Shown here: in pieces, positions 8,854 through 17,223 of the stretch
Layout of the letters: each line of letters begins with the position of its first letter
How positions within the stretch are numbered: position 1 is the stretch's first letter
NCBI RefSeq assembly: GCF_900110605.1
Contig: NZ_FOFI01000007.1
Location: forward strand, 114,344-178,343
Direction: 5' to 3'
DNA length: 64,000 bases
Origin: Epilithonimonas lactis
GTDB lineage: Bacteria; Bacteroidota; Bacteroidia; Flavobacteriales; Weeksellaceae
Made by a program: the position numbers and the translations under genes
The notes under the pieces: model-generated
Databases searched by the model: none
Seen by the model: the letters and a program-made list of their open reading frames with translations, nothing else
What the model was told of the DNA's origin: nothing

Positions 8854-8930
8854 CTTCGACTCCGCTCAGACTGACAATGGATTGATGCTGGAAATTTGAG
8901 TTGGGTTTGTCACACTGAGCGGAGTCGAAG
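8854..8930. repeat. long inverted repeat (CTTCGACTCCGCTCAG type)
   Basis: The left arm at 8854-8876 reads CTTCGACTCCGCTCAGACTG then ACA; the right arm at 8908-8930 is its reverse complement with one mismatch. The spacer is about 31 bases. From memory this is a common flavobacterial interspersed repeat, but I did not search for it. It may serve as a terminator downstream of sulP, although no T-run follows. Confidence 0.75.
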
Positions 8931-8989
8931 TGTTTTCATTTGAAAGATAATAGTTTTGATGAAACCATAATCTTGATTTACAGACAAAA

Positions 8990-9098
8990 CCCATAGCCCC
9001 GATTGCAGTGGAAATCCTTTTTTGCGTTTGCGAAAAGTTCTATTGAGAGGTAAATCGTTGGGCAAAAAAGATTGCAACGGAAAGCGGGAAATAGCTCC
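8990..9098. repeat. imperfect inverted-repeat element upstream of prfC
   Basis: Two arms, AGCCCCGATTGCAGTGGAAA followed by TCC and a T6 run, and a T/A-rich partner reading AAAAAAGATTGCAACGGAAA then GCGGGAAATAGCT. They fold into one long imperfect stem around a GCGTTTGCG segment and also resemble each other directly (GATTGCA..GGAAA). It looks like a mobile or structured intergenic element. The rest of the 8603-9214 gap holds no reading frame I can support. Confidence 0.55.
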
Positions 9099-9214
9099 AA
9101 ATTAAAAATAAAAATATCTGTACGAGGATGCTAAATAGCTCCTAATTAATCTCTCGAAAACTCGATTTTCAGAATTCGATAAAAAACACGATTTTTGCAG
9201 TCTCAAATTTTATT

Positions 9215-10810
9215 ATGTCTTTAGAACAAGAAATCAGCAGGAGAAAAACTTTCGGGATCATCTCTCACCCCGATGCGGGAAAAACGACGCTTACAGAGAA
9301 ACTTCTTCTTTTTGGAGGCGCGATCCAGGAAGCGGGCGCGGTAAAATCCAACAAGATCAAAAAAGGAGCAACCTCCGATTTTATGGAGATAGAGCGCCAG
9401 AGAGGGATTTCCGTAGCGACCTCGGTTTTGGCTTTTGAGTATAAAGGCCACAAGATCAATATTTTGGACACGCCAGGACACAAGGATTTTGCTGAAGATA
9501 CGTATAGAACTTTAACGGCTGTTGACTCCGTGATTGTCGTGATCGACGTTGCAAAAGGGGTTGAGGAACAGACGGAAAAGCTGGTTCAGGTTTGTAGAAT
9601 GCGAAATATTCCGATGTTGGTTTTCATCAATAAATTGGATCGTGAAGGTAAAGATGCCTTCGATCTTCTGGATGAAGTTGAACAAAAATTGGGTCTTCGT
9701 GTGACGCCACTTTCTCTGCCAATCGGCATGGGAGCGGACTTCCAAGGGATCTATAATATTTGGGAAAAGAATATCCAATTGTTTTTGGAAGAGAAAAAAC
9801 AGAAAGTTGGTGAGGCGATTAAATTTGATGACATCAATGATGCTCAAATCGATGAATTGGTTGGGGCAAAAGCGGCGGCGACGCTTCGTGAGGAATTGGA
9901 ATTGGTGGAATCCGTGTATCCGGAATTTGACCGAGATGACTATATGAAAGGCGATCTGCAACCGGTTTTCTTCGGTTCAGCTTTGAATAATTTTGGGGTT
10001 CGTGAGTTGTTGGATGCTTTCATCGAGATTGCGCCGAAGCCTCAGCCAAAGGAAAGTTCGACAAGAGTGGTGAAACCTGAAGAGAAAAATTTCACTGGAT
10101 TTGTTTTCAAGATCCACGCGAATATGGATCCGAAGCACAGAGACCGTTTGGCCTTTGTGAAGATCGTTTCCGGAACTTTTAAAAGAAATGAAAACTACCT
10201 GCTTGTAAGAGAAGGCAAAAAGATGAAGTTCTCCTCGCCCAACGCTTTCTTTGCGGACAAAAAAGAAGTGGTGGACGAGAGTTTTCCAGGCGATATCGTG
10301 GGACTTCACGATACTGGAAATTTCAGGATTGGTGATACTTTGACGGCTGGTGAGAAGATCAGTTTCAAAGGAATTCCGAATTTCTCTCCAGAACATTTCC
10401 GTTACATCAACAACGATGATCCGTTGAAAGCGAAACAGTTGGCCAAAGGAATTGACCAGCTGATGGACGAAGGTGTTGCTCAGCTTTTCACTTTGACGAT
10501 GAACAACAGAAAGATCATTGGAACAGTTGGAGCGCTACAGTACGAGGTTATCCAATACCGTTTGGAGCACGAATATGGCGCAAAATGTAACTACGAACCA
10601 ATCGGAATCCATAAAGCTTGTTGGGTGGAAGCGGACGAAAGGTCTGAGGAATTCCAGGAATTTGCAAGATTGAAACAAAGGTTCCTAGCGAGAGATAAAT
10701 ATGACCAATTGGTTTTCCTTGCAGATTCATCTTTCACGATCGTGATGACGCAGGAGAAGTTTCCGAATGTGAAGTTGCATTTTATCAGTGAGTTTAATAA
10801 TGCAAATTAG
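9215..10810 (+). CDS. prfC: peptide chain release factor 3
   Basis: 531 residues (E. coli RF3 is 529). A translational GTPase that releases RF1/RF2 from the ribosome after termination. G1 is SHPDAGKT (residues 17-24), G3 is DTPGHKDF, G4 is NKLDREG, and the switch I region reads GATSDFMEIERQRGISV. Domain II and the C-terminal RF3 domain (EHEYGAKCNYEPI, then KFPNVKLHFISEF) are complete. It is a single-gene unit: a repeat-rich 0.6 kb gap lies upstream and a clear terminator downstream. Confidence 0.97.
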   Translation: MSLEQEISRRKTFGIISHPDAGKTTLTEKLLLFGGAIQEAGAVKSNKIKKGATSDFMEIERQRGISVATSVLAFEYKGHKINILDTPGHKDFAEDTYRTLTAVDSVIVVIDVAKGVEEQTEKLVQVCRMRNIPMLVFINKLDREGKDAFDLLDEVEQKLGLRVTPLSLPIGMGADFQGIYNIWEKNIQLFLEEKKQKVGEAIKFDDINDAQIDELVGAKAAATLREELELVESVYPEFDRDDYMKGDLQPVFFGSALNNFGVRELLDAFIEIAPKPQPKESSTRVVKPEEKNFTGFVFKIHANMDPKHRDRLAFVKIVSGTFKRNENYLLVREGKKMKFSSPNAFFADKKEVVDESFPGDIVGLHDTGNFRIGDTLTAGEKISFKGIPNFSPEHFRYINNDDPLKAKQLAKGIDQLMDEGVAQLFTLTMNNRKIIGTVGALQYEVIQYRLEHEYGAKCNYEPIGIHKACWVEADERSEEFQEFARLKQRFLARDKYDQLVFLADSSFTIVMTQEKFPNVKLHFISEFNNAN

Positions 10811-10819
10811 AATATACAT

Positions 10820-10847
10820 AAGCATCCAACATTTGGGTGCTTTTTTT
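10820..10847 (+). terminator. rho-independent terminator of prfC
   Basis: Stem AAGCATCC/GGGTGCTT (10820-10827 and 10835-10842, one G-T pair) with loop AACATTT, running straight into a T-run on the plus strand. Confidence 0.85.
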
Positions 10848-10869
10848 ATAAATCCTTTGCAAATCGAAT

Positions 10870-11676
10870 TTAATTCAAATATGCCTTCACTTCGTCTATA
10901 TTATTATCATTAAAAATCAAATGTATTATAATTGGCATTTTGCCTTTTCTGTAAAGTAAAGCCAGCACCAGATTTCCATTGATTTTTGATTTTGTATCGA
11001 TGATAACATTTTCCCGATCGGGGGAATTAATACTCAGATATCTTTTGCTCAAATGCTTTGTCTGAATTCCCAGTTTTCCAAAACCTTCGCTCAATTCGTA
11101 TGAATAGAAACTCCAGTCGTCCATTGCAGTGAAGTACGCGTCAGCTTCTGGTGAATTTTCATCTTTGAAGGTTTTTGTTTCCGGATCGAAGATGATCAGT
11201 CGGGTTTCCGAGATCGTCTCTATTTCTTTTGAATCTAGATTTTTTGGCGATTTGTAAGAAACGATCTGCATTGGATTTTCTATGGAAATACCTTTTATAA
11301 TGTTCCAGCCTTCATCAATCCTTCCAAATTCATTAAAGAAAAATGTGGTGTCGCCACGTTGTTTTCCTATCACATAATCGTCGTGTTCTATGTAATTTCC
11401 GTAGGTTTTGGTCTTCATCAATTCGGTAATAAAATCGCCGTCTGTATCAAATCTGGCCTGACCTTTGATCTCTCCATTTTTGAGATACAAAACAGAACCG
11501 CCATTCGCAGAAAACAAATGTTGCACTTGATCTCTAGGACTTTCTGTGACTGGTTTATCTTGAACAACTAATGTATCTTTTTCCACCGATTTTTTAGTCG
11601 AAATCTGTTTCTCTTCTTTTTTACAGGAGAGAGAAATGATGGAAATTATAATTAGGAAAGTGCTTTTAAGATTCAT
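10870..11676 (-). CDS. hypothetical lipoprotein (third of a lipoprotein trio)
   Basis: 268 residues. The N-terminus MNLKSTFLIIISIISLSCKK is a lipoprotein signal with Cys18 as the likely lipid anchor, followed by a lysine/glutamate-rich linker. I recognise no domain. The repeating pattern YLKNGEIKGQARFDTDGDF and FFNEFGRIDEGWN suggests beta-rich repeats. It starts 12 bases after the 607-residue lipoprotein gene and is the last gene of a three-gene minus-strand unit. Function unknown; members of such arrays can be immunity proteins or cell-envelope sensors, but nothing here decides. Confidence 0.6.
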   Translation of the reverse strand: MNLKSTFLIIISIISLSCKKEEKQISTKKSVEKDTLVVQDKPVTESPRDQVQHLFSANGGSVLYLKNGEIKGQARFDTDGDFITELMKTKTYGNYIEHDDYVIGKQRGDTTFFFNEFGRIDEGWNIIKGISIENPMQIVSYKSPKNLDSKEIETISETRLIIFDPETKTFKDENSPEADAYFTAMDDWSFYSYELSEGFGKLGIQTKHLSKRYLSINSPDRENVIIDTKSKINGNLVLALLYRKGKMPIIIHLIFNDNNIDEVKAYLN

Positions 11677-11688
11677 GCTCGATTGTTA

Positions 11689-13512
11689 TTAATAATTAAT
11701 GACATCTTTTAAATTAGGAAATTCGAAGGCATTGTCGCCCACTTGAAATGAATTCATTTTGATAGGCTTGATCTTCTTATTTGTTTTTTGAGAGTCAATG
11801 ACTTTGATCTCACCAGTGTCACAATTTTCTTTGTTTTTCTTATAAGTCGCATCACCTGTGCTGATGTTGTAATCAAATTTCACATCGTAGTCGCAGGGTG
11901 CTCCGTAATGTACTGACGCTCCTATCAGATACCAATCTGCATTTTGAAAACGGTAACGATGTGTGTACGACCATTTGTCGCGGCTGCCACCAAAATGTTT
12001 GATGACAATGCTTTTTTTAGAGATTGAGATTCCACTGAAGGGATTTCCCATCATTCCACCACTTCCCGAAGTCAGTAAAGGAGCAGTGGTCTGATTCCAA
12101 AGTTTCCATTTTCCATTTTCTCTTTTGAAGATTGCGAGAACTTGCTCCGTGTCGCCGTCACTTATACTTGGCATTTCGTACACGGTCACAGCTTCTTCCG
12201 CACCATCATCGTCCAGGTTTCCGTAGGCTGTAGCTTTTAATTTCCAATATTTTGGCGTAAAATCTTTGATGTCCTCAGCGACTTTCTTAGTAATTTCGGT
12301 ATCATAATTATCACTGTCAATGGCTTGCTTTTTTTCATCGAGTTGAGCTTGGTTTTTGTCAGCAGCGTTCGGGATATCAGCTCTTATTTTATTGATGATC
12401 TCTGGAATTTTCGGAAGCGTGAAAGATTGTTCTTTGGTGTCGGAATTATAATAAGTTATTTCGCGGTATTCGACCGTCAGCAATTTTTTCTTTTGGAGAA
12501 CGCCATTATTAGTATCGCTGTAATAGATCTTTTTTACGACCCAATTATTTTCCTTATCATAGTGATATTCATTTTCAAAGCGTCCGCCAATTGAACCGTC
12601 ATAAAAAGTAGTTTGATCAAAGGTCAGATTTCCATATTGATCATATTTGGTCAATTTTTTTGAACCCACTTCTGTTCCTTTTTGCTGGTAGATTGTTTCT
12701 GTACTCTCGGTATAATCTGAGTTATAATCGAATTCGATCTTATGTTCCAAACCTTCTTCATTGTGCCAGATCTCAGAGATCAAGTGTCCCTTTTTATCGT
12801 ATTTGAAAAACACTTTTCGTCCGGGGAAAACATAGCCATCAATTTCATCTACTTTGAAAATGCCGTCTTGAAGCGATAACTTTTGAAATTTGGATTGAAA
12901 AAGTGGCGAAACCTTTGTTAGATTTTTATCAGTAAAACTGTAGATCTTATCAGGATTTTTATTTGAGTCTTCGTCAATTTCCGAAATGGTAATTTTCTTT
13001 TGATCAGCTGAATCTTTTATTTTATAAGTGATGTATTTTTCGAATGTTGTTTTATCTGCATTTTTCTCCAGCCCAATTTCTTCAGAAAGGATTCCATCTT
13101 TGTCATAAAAAAGCCAGGCAGAATTCAGGGATTTTCCGTATTCGCCTTTGTTTTGAATTTCTCTCAAGATCAAATGATTAGAATTTTCATCGTAATAATA
13201 TTTGGTCTCAAAATTTTGAGCTTTGTGAAAACTCCTTCTTCCATCTTTTCGATAGATCGTGTAATCTTGCAAACCGACCGTTTTTCCTTCAACGGTTTTC
13301 TTTTCAGATGATTTTTGATAGTTGTCCGACGAATAATTTTTGACCGAATAGACCTGACCAAGAAACTTCCCTTTTTCCTCATATGATTCTCTGATCGGAA
13401 AATTGTCCAGATTTTCATTGATCAAAGCGTTGGAAGTATTTTGTGAACAAGCCAACGTACTCAGAAAAATAATTGAAAAGAAAAATAATTTCATCACTTT
13501 AATATTTATCAT
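11689..13512 (-). CDS. large lipoprotein with RHS-like YD repeats
   Basis: 607 residues. MKLFFFSIIFLSTLACSQ (from Met7) is a lipoprotein signal; either Met1, which abuts the preceding stop codon, or Met7 may be the start. The N-terminal two thirds contain several YD-type repeats (YYDENSNHLIL, FKYDKKGHLISE, KYDQYGNLTFD, HYDKENNWVVK) like those of RHS shells but without the full RHS core. The C-terminal part (residues about 415-560) has KATAYGNLDDDGAEEAVTVY, an FG-GAP/calcium-like acidic motif, then a beta-rich region. The architecture suggests a surface or periplasmic lipoprotein. It is the middle gene of the trio, with no gap to its upstream neighbour. Confidence 0.6.
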   Translation of the reverse strand: MINIKVMKLFFFSIIFLSTLACSQNTSNALINENLDNFPIRESYEEKGKFLGQVYSVKNYSSDNYQKSSEKKTVEGKTVGLQDYTIYRKDGRRSFHKAQNFETKYYYDENSNHLILREIQNKGEYGKSLNSAWLFYDKDGILSEEIGLEKNADKTTFEKYITYKIKDSADQKKITISEIDEDSNKNPDKIYSFTDKNLTKVSPLFQSKFQKLSLQDGIFKVDEIDGYVFPGRKVFFKYDKKGHLISEIWHNEEGLEHKIEFDYNSDYTESTETIYQQKGTEVGSKKLTKYDQYGNLTFDQTTFYDGSIGGRFENEYHYDKENNWVVKKIYYSDTNNGVLQKKKLLTVEYREITYYNSDTKEQSFTLPKIPEIINKIRADIPNAADKNQAQLDEKKQAIDSDNYDTEITKKVAEDIKDFTPKYWKLKATAYGNLDDDGAEEAVTVYEMPSISDGDTEQVLAIFKRENGKWKLWNQTTAPLLTSGSGGMMGNPFSGISISKKSIVIKHFGGSRDKWSYTHRYRFQNADWYLIGASVHYGAPCDYDVKFDYNISTGDATYKKNKENCDTGEIKVIDSQKTNKKIKPIKMNSFQVGDNAFEFPNLKDVINY

Positions 13513-14505
13513 CTAATGTCTATTATCACAGTCTTTGTATAGTTCAGGATAGGAATTGTCCAGAAACGTGATTGCACTGCAACCAAAAGACTGCGACAAA
13601 AAACCAAAAACAACAGGCGGTTTTCCTTTGAAGAGATTCCCAGTCCATTGATTTTCATTAGTAACATCATCTTCGACGTAATTGAGCGGATAAAATTCTG
13701 CGCCTTCTCCTTTTGTGATGGTTTTATCCAATATCACTTTTCCTCCTTTAGTGGCGACTAGCTTTCGTTCTCTGATTTCATTTTCTGACGTCAGATCCTG
13801 AAGATAGCAATCCAGATTTCCAACCTTATATTGATAGGTTTTTCCATGCTTAAGCTTCGAAACTATCTTGACGGGAAAATCTTTTTCATTCACTTTTTTC
13901 CATCTTACAGGTTCTAATTTCTGCTCAGCAAAAGGATTTTCTTTCCCAAAATAAGCTAATGAATATTCGGTTGTATCCATAGATCTTTCACGGTCCACTT
14001 TCTCATACAACTGAAAACCGATCATGTAATCATCATTATATATCTCTTCACCTTCGCTACTGTAGAAATTCAGGTTTGCAACAGCCTTCAGACTTTTGAT
14101 TGGAAATTTATTCAAATGATTTTCCTTATAATTGTAGAGGTAAAGCGTATCATTTTCCGATAGTTTGGTTCCTTTGAGAAATTTTTCTCTGTAGAATGGC
14201 GGCAGCTCAAAATGTTTCAATTTTGCGAAAGGGATATTCTTTTGATTTTTTATGATGTCAGGAGGAACCGTGATAGAATCCATATAAACATCAGACAATG
14301 AAACGAATATATCACTTCCCTCTCCATTTTCCATCGTATATAGATCATAAATATGAAAATCGTCAAAACTGATTTTTTTCTCAGAAATTGTGTCTTTTTT
14401 TACTTCAATTTTCTGAGGGATTTCTTTCTTGGCTTGCTTGCTCTCAACTTTTTTACAAGAAAAAAACAGCATTGAGATTGATAGGTAAAGAAGTGCTTTT
14501 GTCAT
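13513..14505 (-). CDS. hypothetical lipoprotein (first of the trio)
   Basis: 330 residues. MTKALLYLSISMLFFSCKK is a lipoprotein signal with the Cys near residue 17, followed by a lysine-rich linker. The remainder is beta-rich with no motif I recognise; a DNLDCYLQDLTSENEI stretch and two cysteines near the C-terminus stand out. Its stop codon directly abuts the next lipoprotein's ATG, so the three genes form one unit. A -7 box (TAAATTTG on the minus strand) lies about 20 bases upstream and overlaps the divergent promoter region of the DUF4956 gene. Confidence 0.6.
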   Translation of the reverse strand: MTKALLYLSISMLFFSCKKVESKQAKKEIPQKIEVKKDTISEKKISFDDFHIYDLYTMENGEGSDIFVSLSDVYMDSITVPPDIIKNQKNIPFAKLKHFELPPFYREKFLKGTKLSENDTLYLYNYKENHLNKFPIKSLKAVANLNFYSSEGEEIYNDDYMIGFQLYEKVDRERSMDTTEYSLAYFGKENPFAEQKLEPVRWKKVNEKDFPVKIVSKLKHGKTYQYKVGNLDCYLQDLTSENEIRERKLVATKGGKVILDKTITKGEGAEFYPLNYVEDDVTNENQWTGNLFKGKPPVVFGFLSQSFGCSAITFLDNSYPELYKDCDNRH

Positions 14506-14524
14506 GATGTACCTTGCGTTTTTC

Positions 14525-14532
14525 CAAATTTA
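14525..14532 (-). promoter_or_regulatory. -7 box of the lipoprotein trio
   Basis: TAAATTTG on the minus strand, an exact TAnnTTTG match, about 20 bases upstream of the ATG at 14505. The divergent TATCTTTA box of the DUF4956 gene lies only about 14 bases away. Confidence 0.5.
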
Positions 14533-14545
14533 TCAATAAATATTT

Positions 14546-14553
14546 TATCTTTA
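14546..14553 (+). promoter_or_regulatory. -7-like box supporting a TTG start for the DUF4956 gene
   Basis: TATCTTTA, one mismatch to TAnnTTTG. Transcription would start near 14560, which leaves TTG 14568 as the first usable start. Confidence 0.4.
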
Positions 14554-14567
14554 AAGAAATTTTTAAC

Positions 14568-15125
14568 TTGGAAACACAAGAGATCATCGAGCGTTTTGCC
14601 ATTCTGTGCATTTCGATCGTCGCAATTTATTATTTCACGAACAAAAATAGGAGGTTCAGATTGCATCCACTTTTTAGCTTGGTCAGCATTTGTACATTTT
14701 TTATGTGTTTGATCTTCAAACAAGTTGAGATGACCGTGGGAATCGGATTTGGACTGTTTGCTGTTTTCTCGATTTTGCGATTTCGAACCGAGAGTTTTTC
14801 AATCCAGACCGTTATCTTTTTATTTGTTTCCATCACGCTTTCTATGTTGGATATCCTTTTGCCAATCGACCATTTAGAGTTTTTGTTGGGGATCAATCTG
14901 GTGATCGTACTATGTTATGTTTACCTTAATTTCCTCGAGAAAAAAACACCTTCTTCTTCTGAAAAGAATGTCATCGAGATCATCGTTTCTACAGATTTTA
15001 TGAGCCTGGATGAAACTGAAAAGAGAGTATTCCTGTCCGAAAGGATCCAGTTCAAAACCTTCAGTTATCAGATCAAAACCATCAATCTGATCGAGAATGT
15101 TGTCATCATCAAAGTTTCCTATTAA
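14568..15125 (+). CDS. DUF4956 family membrane protein
   Basis: About 185 residues from TTG 14568. The frame is open for 18 more codons upstream, but those overlap the likely promoter, and no ATG occurs before the third hydrophobic segment. There are three or four transmembrane segments within the first 120 residues, with the DUF4956 signature GFGLFAVFSILRFRTE near the middle, and a soluble C-terminal domain of about 60 residues (VIEIIVSTDFMSLDETEKR). Function of the family is unknown. It converges on the dikinase-like gene with a 4-base overlap. Confidence 0.75.
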   Translation: METQEIIERFAILCISIVAIYYFTNKNRRFRLHPLFSLVSICTFFMCLIFKQVEMTVGIGFGLFAVFSILRFRTESFSIQTVIFLFVSITLSMLDILLPIDHLEFLLGINLVIVLCYVYLNFLEKKTPSSSEKNVIEIIVSTDFMSLDETEKRVFLSERIQFKTFSYQIKTINLIENVVIIKVSY

Positions 15126-17017
15126 TCCATATAAGCTCTTGCTTGCTTGATGTAAAGCGTTCTGTTTGCTCCAACGATTTTAAATTCGATATCCAAAGGC
15201 ATCTGTTTATCAGCGATTTTATATTTCTTCCAAAGCGAGTACATTCTGCTTTCGATTTTCGGCGAAATTTTGAACAAGGTCTCTATTTCCGAAGTTTTAA
15301 GAATTGGTTTTTTATCATTAAGGCTCGATGTTGAGCGGTAATCCACACTCAACTTATTGTCCAGATAATTGAAGTTGTGAACATAGAACTCGTCGCAAGT
15401 GACACCAATTTCTGGCTTCACAACAGATTCTTCCCCTTTTTGAACATTGACTGTAATGCCTTTGTACTCTTTGCGATAAATATTTTTCGTGATCAGAACG
15501 CCATTTGCCAACTCATCCGGAAACGAACGGTGAACCAGAATTCCCATCGCGCAAGACAAGTGATCGATATTGAAGATCTCCCGCTCGTGATAAGCTCTCT
15601 CATTCCAAAAACTTGCCCATACATCCAAGATCGCCTTCTCAACCGTTTTCAATGAATCGCCTAATTTTGCTGATTTGGAATCGTACAAACCGGCACCATT
15701 GAAACCAGCAAGATCTTCCGCATTGGTGGAGGAACGGAATTTGAAATTCTTGAATTCACTCTGCTGATTTAAAGTATTCGTTACCAAATTGATAAGTTCA
15801 GGGTCAACTTTCGATTTCTTGATGGTTTTTCTTAAGGCCTTTAATTTTTCATCAATAAGTCTAATTGAATCTTTTGGAAGCGCAAGGATCTCGCTAATTT
15901 CCTTATCAAAATGATTGTTCTTGATGTGCTCATCATAGTAATAGAAAGGAATCGCGTAAGCATACTCAGGCGTTTTGAAGTTTTTCAATTCCTTTTCCAC
16001 GATTTTCAAAAGTCCAAGATTCGTGGCTTTGGAACCAATGATATTTTGTGGACTTTGCGGCAAAGTTTTATTGAGATCGATGAGTTCTTTAACTTCAAGA
16101 TTCTTTGTAAGCGTAATTCTGGGTTTTGCTTTTGTGATTTTGATCGGCTTTGTTGTTAGATTCAATTTATAGTTGTCATCGTTCACGACCAGTTCTACTT
16201 TTTTATCAATTAGATTATTAATCTTGCTTTTCTCAAAAGCTTCTGTATCCACGTACAAAGGAATATTTCTATTTTTCGCCAAGAGAACTAAATGACTCAA
16301 CGGTGTTTGAAATTCCGTAACGATGATTGCTTTTACATTTGGAATGATCTCCGGCGTCGAGTTGATAATGATGATCTCATTCTCATTCGGATAGAATTTT
16401 GGATTTGATTTCAAGTCATATTTCTTCAAAATCCCAATCGCACTACCCTTTTCCACAGATTGCTCTGTAAGATTTTGGAAAATAAAATCAGAATAAACAG
16501 TTGGGATCTTCAAAGTCTGTTTTTGATTGAGCGCGATCAATCTTGGTGTGCTCAGGTAGAATTTGACCTTTGAACCAAAGAACACATTCTTTTTGACTTC
16601 ATTAAAGAAAAACTGAATGAGTTGCGCATTCATCTGGTCGGAAGCTGCCAATTCCAAAACCCAATCGTCGGATTTTTCTATGTAATTGAGATTTCCCAAA
16701 AGATACCTTCTATAGCCAGTTCCATTGTAACTGACGTCATTAAAAGATTCCAAACCAGCCGGAAATCCAAGCACTTCTTCACAGAAATTATGATGGTATT
16801 TGTACTTCACGCTATTGAAAAAGTAAATCTTTTTTGAAGGATGATCATAAACGACTTTTACAGATTTGATGTTGGTAAATTTGTCCGTCAACGGTTTTCC
16901 AGCCAAATTGATGAACTGCTGTTTTTGCGTGATTGAATGAACAAAATCCTTTTGAGCAAAGAAAAATACGGAAGTCAGAAAATAAAATAGGATCAATAAC
17001 TTTTTCATCATTATCAT
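15122..17017 (-). CDS. exported PEP/pyruvate-dikinase-like protein with glucan-water-dikinase domain order
   Basis: 631 residues with an N-terminal signal peptide (MKKLLILFYFLTSVFFFAQ). Residues 20-215 are not recognised. Residues about 218-280 look like the swivelling phosphohistidine domain (VTEFQTPLSHLVLLAKNRNI, candidate His242). An ATP-grasp PPDK_N domain follows from about residue 322 to the end (GSKATNLGLLKIV, then FKFRSSTNAEDLAGFNGAGL, and ASFWNERAYHEREIFNIDHL). The His domain comes before the ATP domain, as in plant glucan water dikinases and unlike PEP synthase or PPDK. Export is puzzling because ATP is not expected in the periplasm. The start could be any of Met1, 3 or 4. Activity is inferred, not shown. 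Confidence 0.75.
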   Translation of the reverse strand: MIMMKKLLILFYFLTSVFFFAQKDFVHSITQKQQFINLAGKPLTDKFTNIKSVKVVYDHPSKKIYFFNSVKYKYHHNFCEEVLGFPAGLESFNDVSYNGTGYRRYLLGNLNYIEKSDDWVLELAASDQMNAQLIQFFFNEVKKNVFFGSKVKFYLSTPRLIALNQKQTLKIPTVYSDFIFQNLTEQSVEKGSAIGILKKYDLKSNPKFYPNENEIIIINSTPEIIPNVKAIIVTEFQTPLSHLVLLAKNRNIPLYVDTEAFEKSKINNLIDKKVELVVNDDNYKLNLTTKPIKITKAKPRITLTKNLEVKELIDLNKTLPQSPQNIIGSKATNLGLLKIVEKELKNFKTPEYAYAIPFYYYDEHIKNNHFDKEISEILALPKDSIRLIDEKLKALRKTIKKSKVDPELINLVTNTLNQQSEFKNFKFRSSTNAEDLAGFNGAGLYDSKSAKLGDSLKTVEKAILDVWASFWNERAYHEREIFNIDHLSCAMGILVHRSFPDELANGVLITKNIYRKEYKGITVNVQKGEESVVKPEIGVTCDEFYVHNFNYLDNKLSVDYRSTSSLNDKKPILKTSEIETLFKISPKIESRMYSLWKKYKIADKQMPLDIEFKIVGANRTLYIKQARAYMD

Positions 17018-17223
17018 GGATTGTGAAATGCAATTTAAAATTTAATTCCTGAATATCGGGATTTTTTTGTCTCAAAAATTGAAATTAATTCTTGTAAATC
17101 ATTTGTAAAATAAATTCAAATATTTGATTATCAATTAATTAAAATATTACAAGAATAATCCATTTCATTTACAAATCAATCGTTGAAAGCCTCGGTAGTT
17201 TTACATCAACAAAATTATCCAAC

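Noticed and set aside
17018..17223. Structured leader or riboswitch upstream of the DUF4349 gene
   Set aside because: No convincing stem or conserved-looking motif beyond an AT-rich divergent promoter region.
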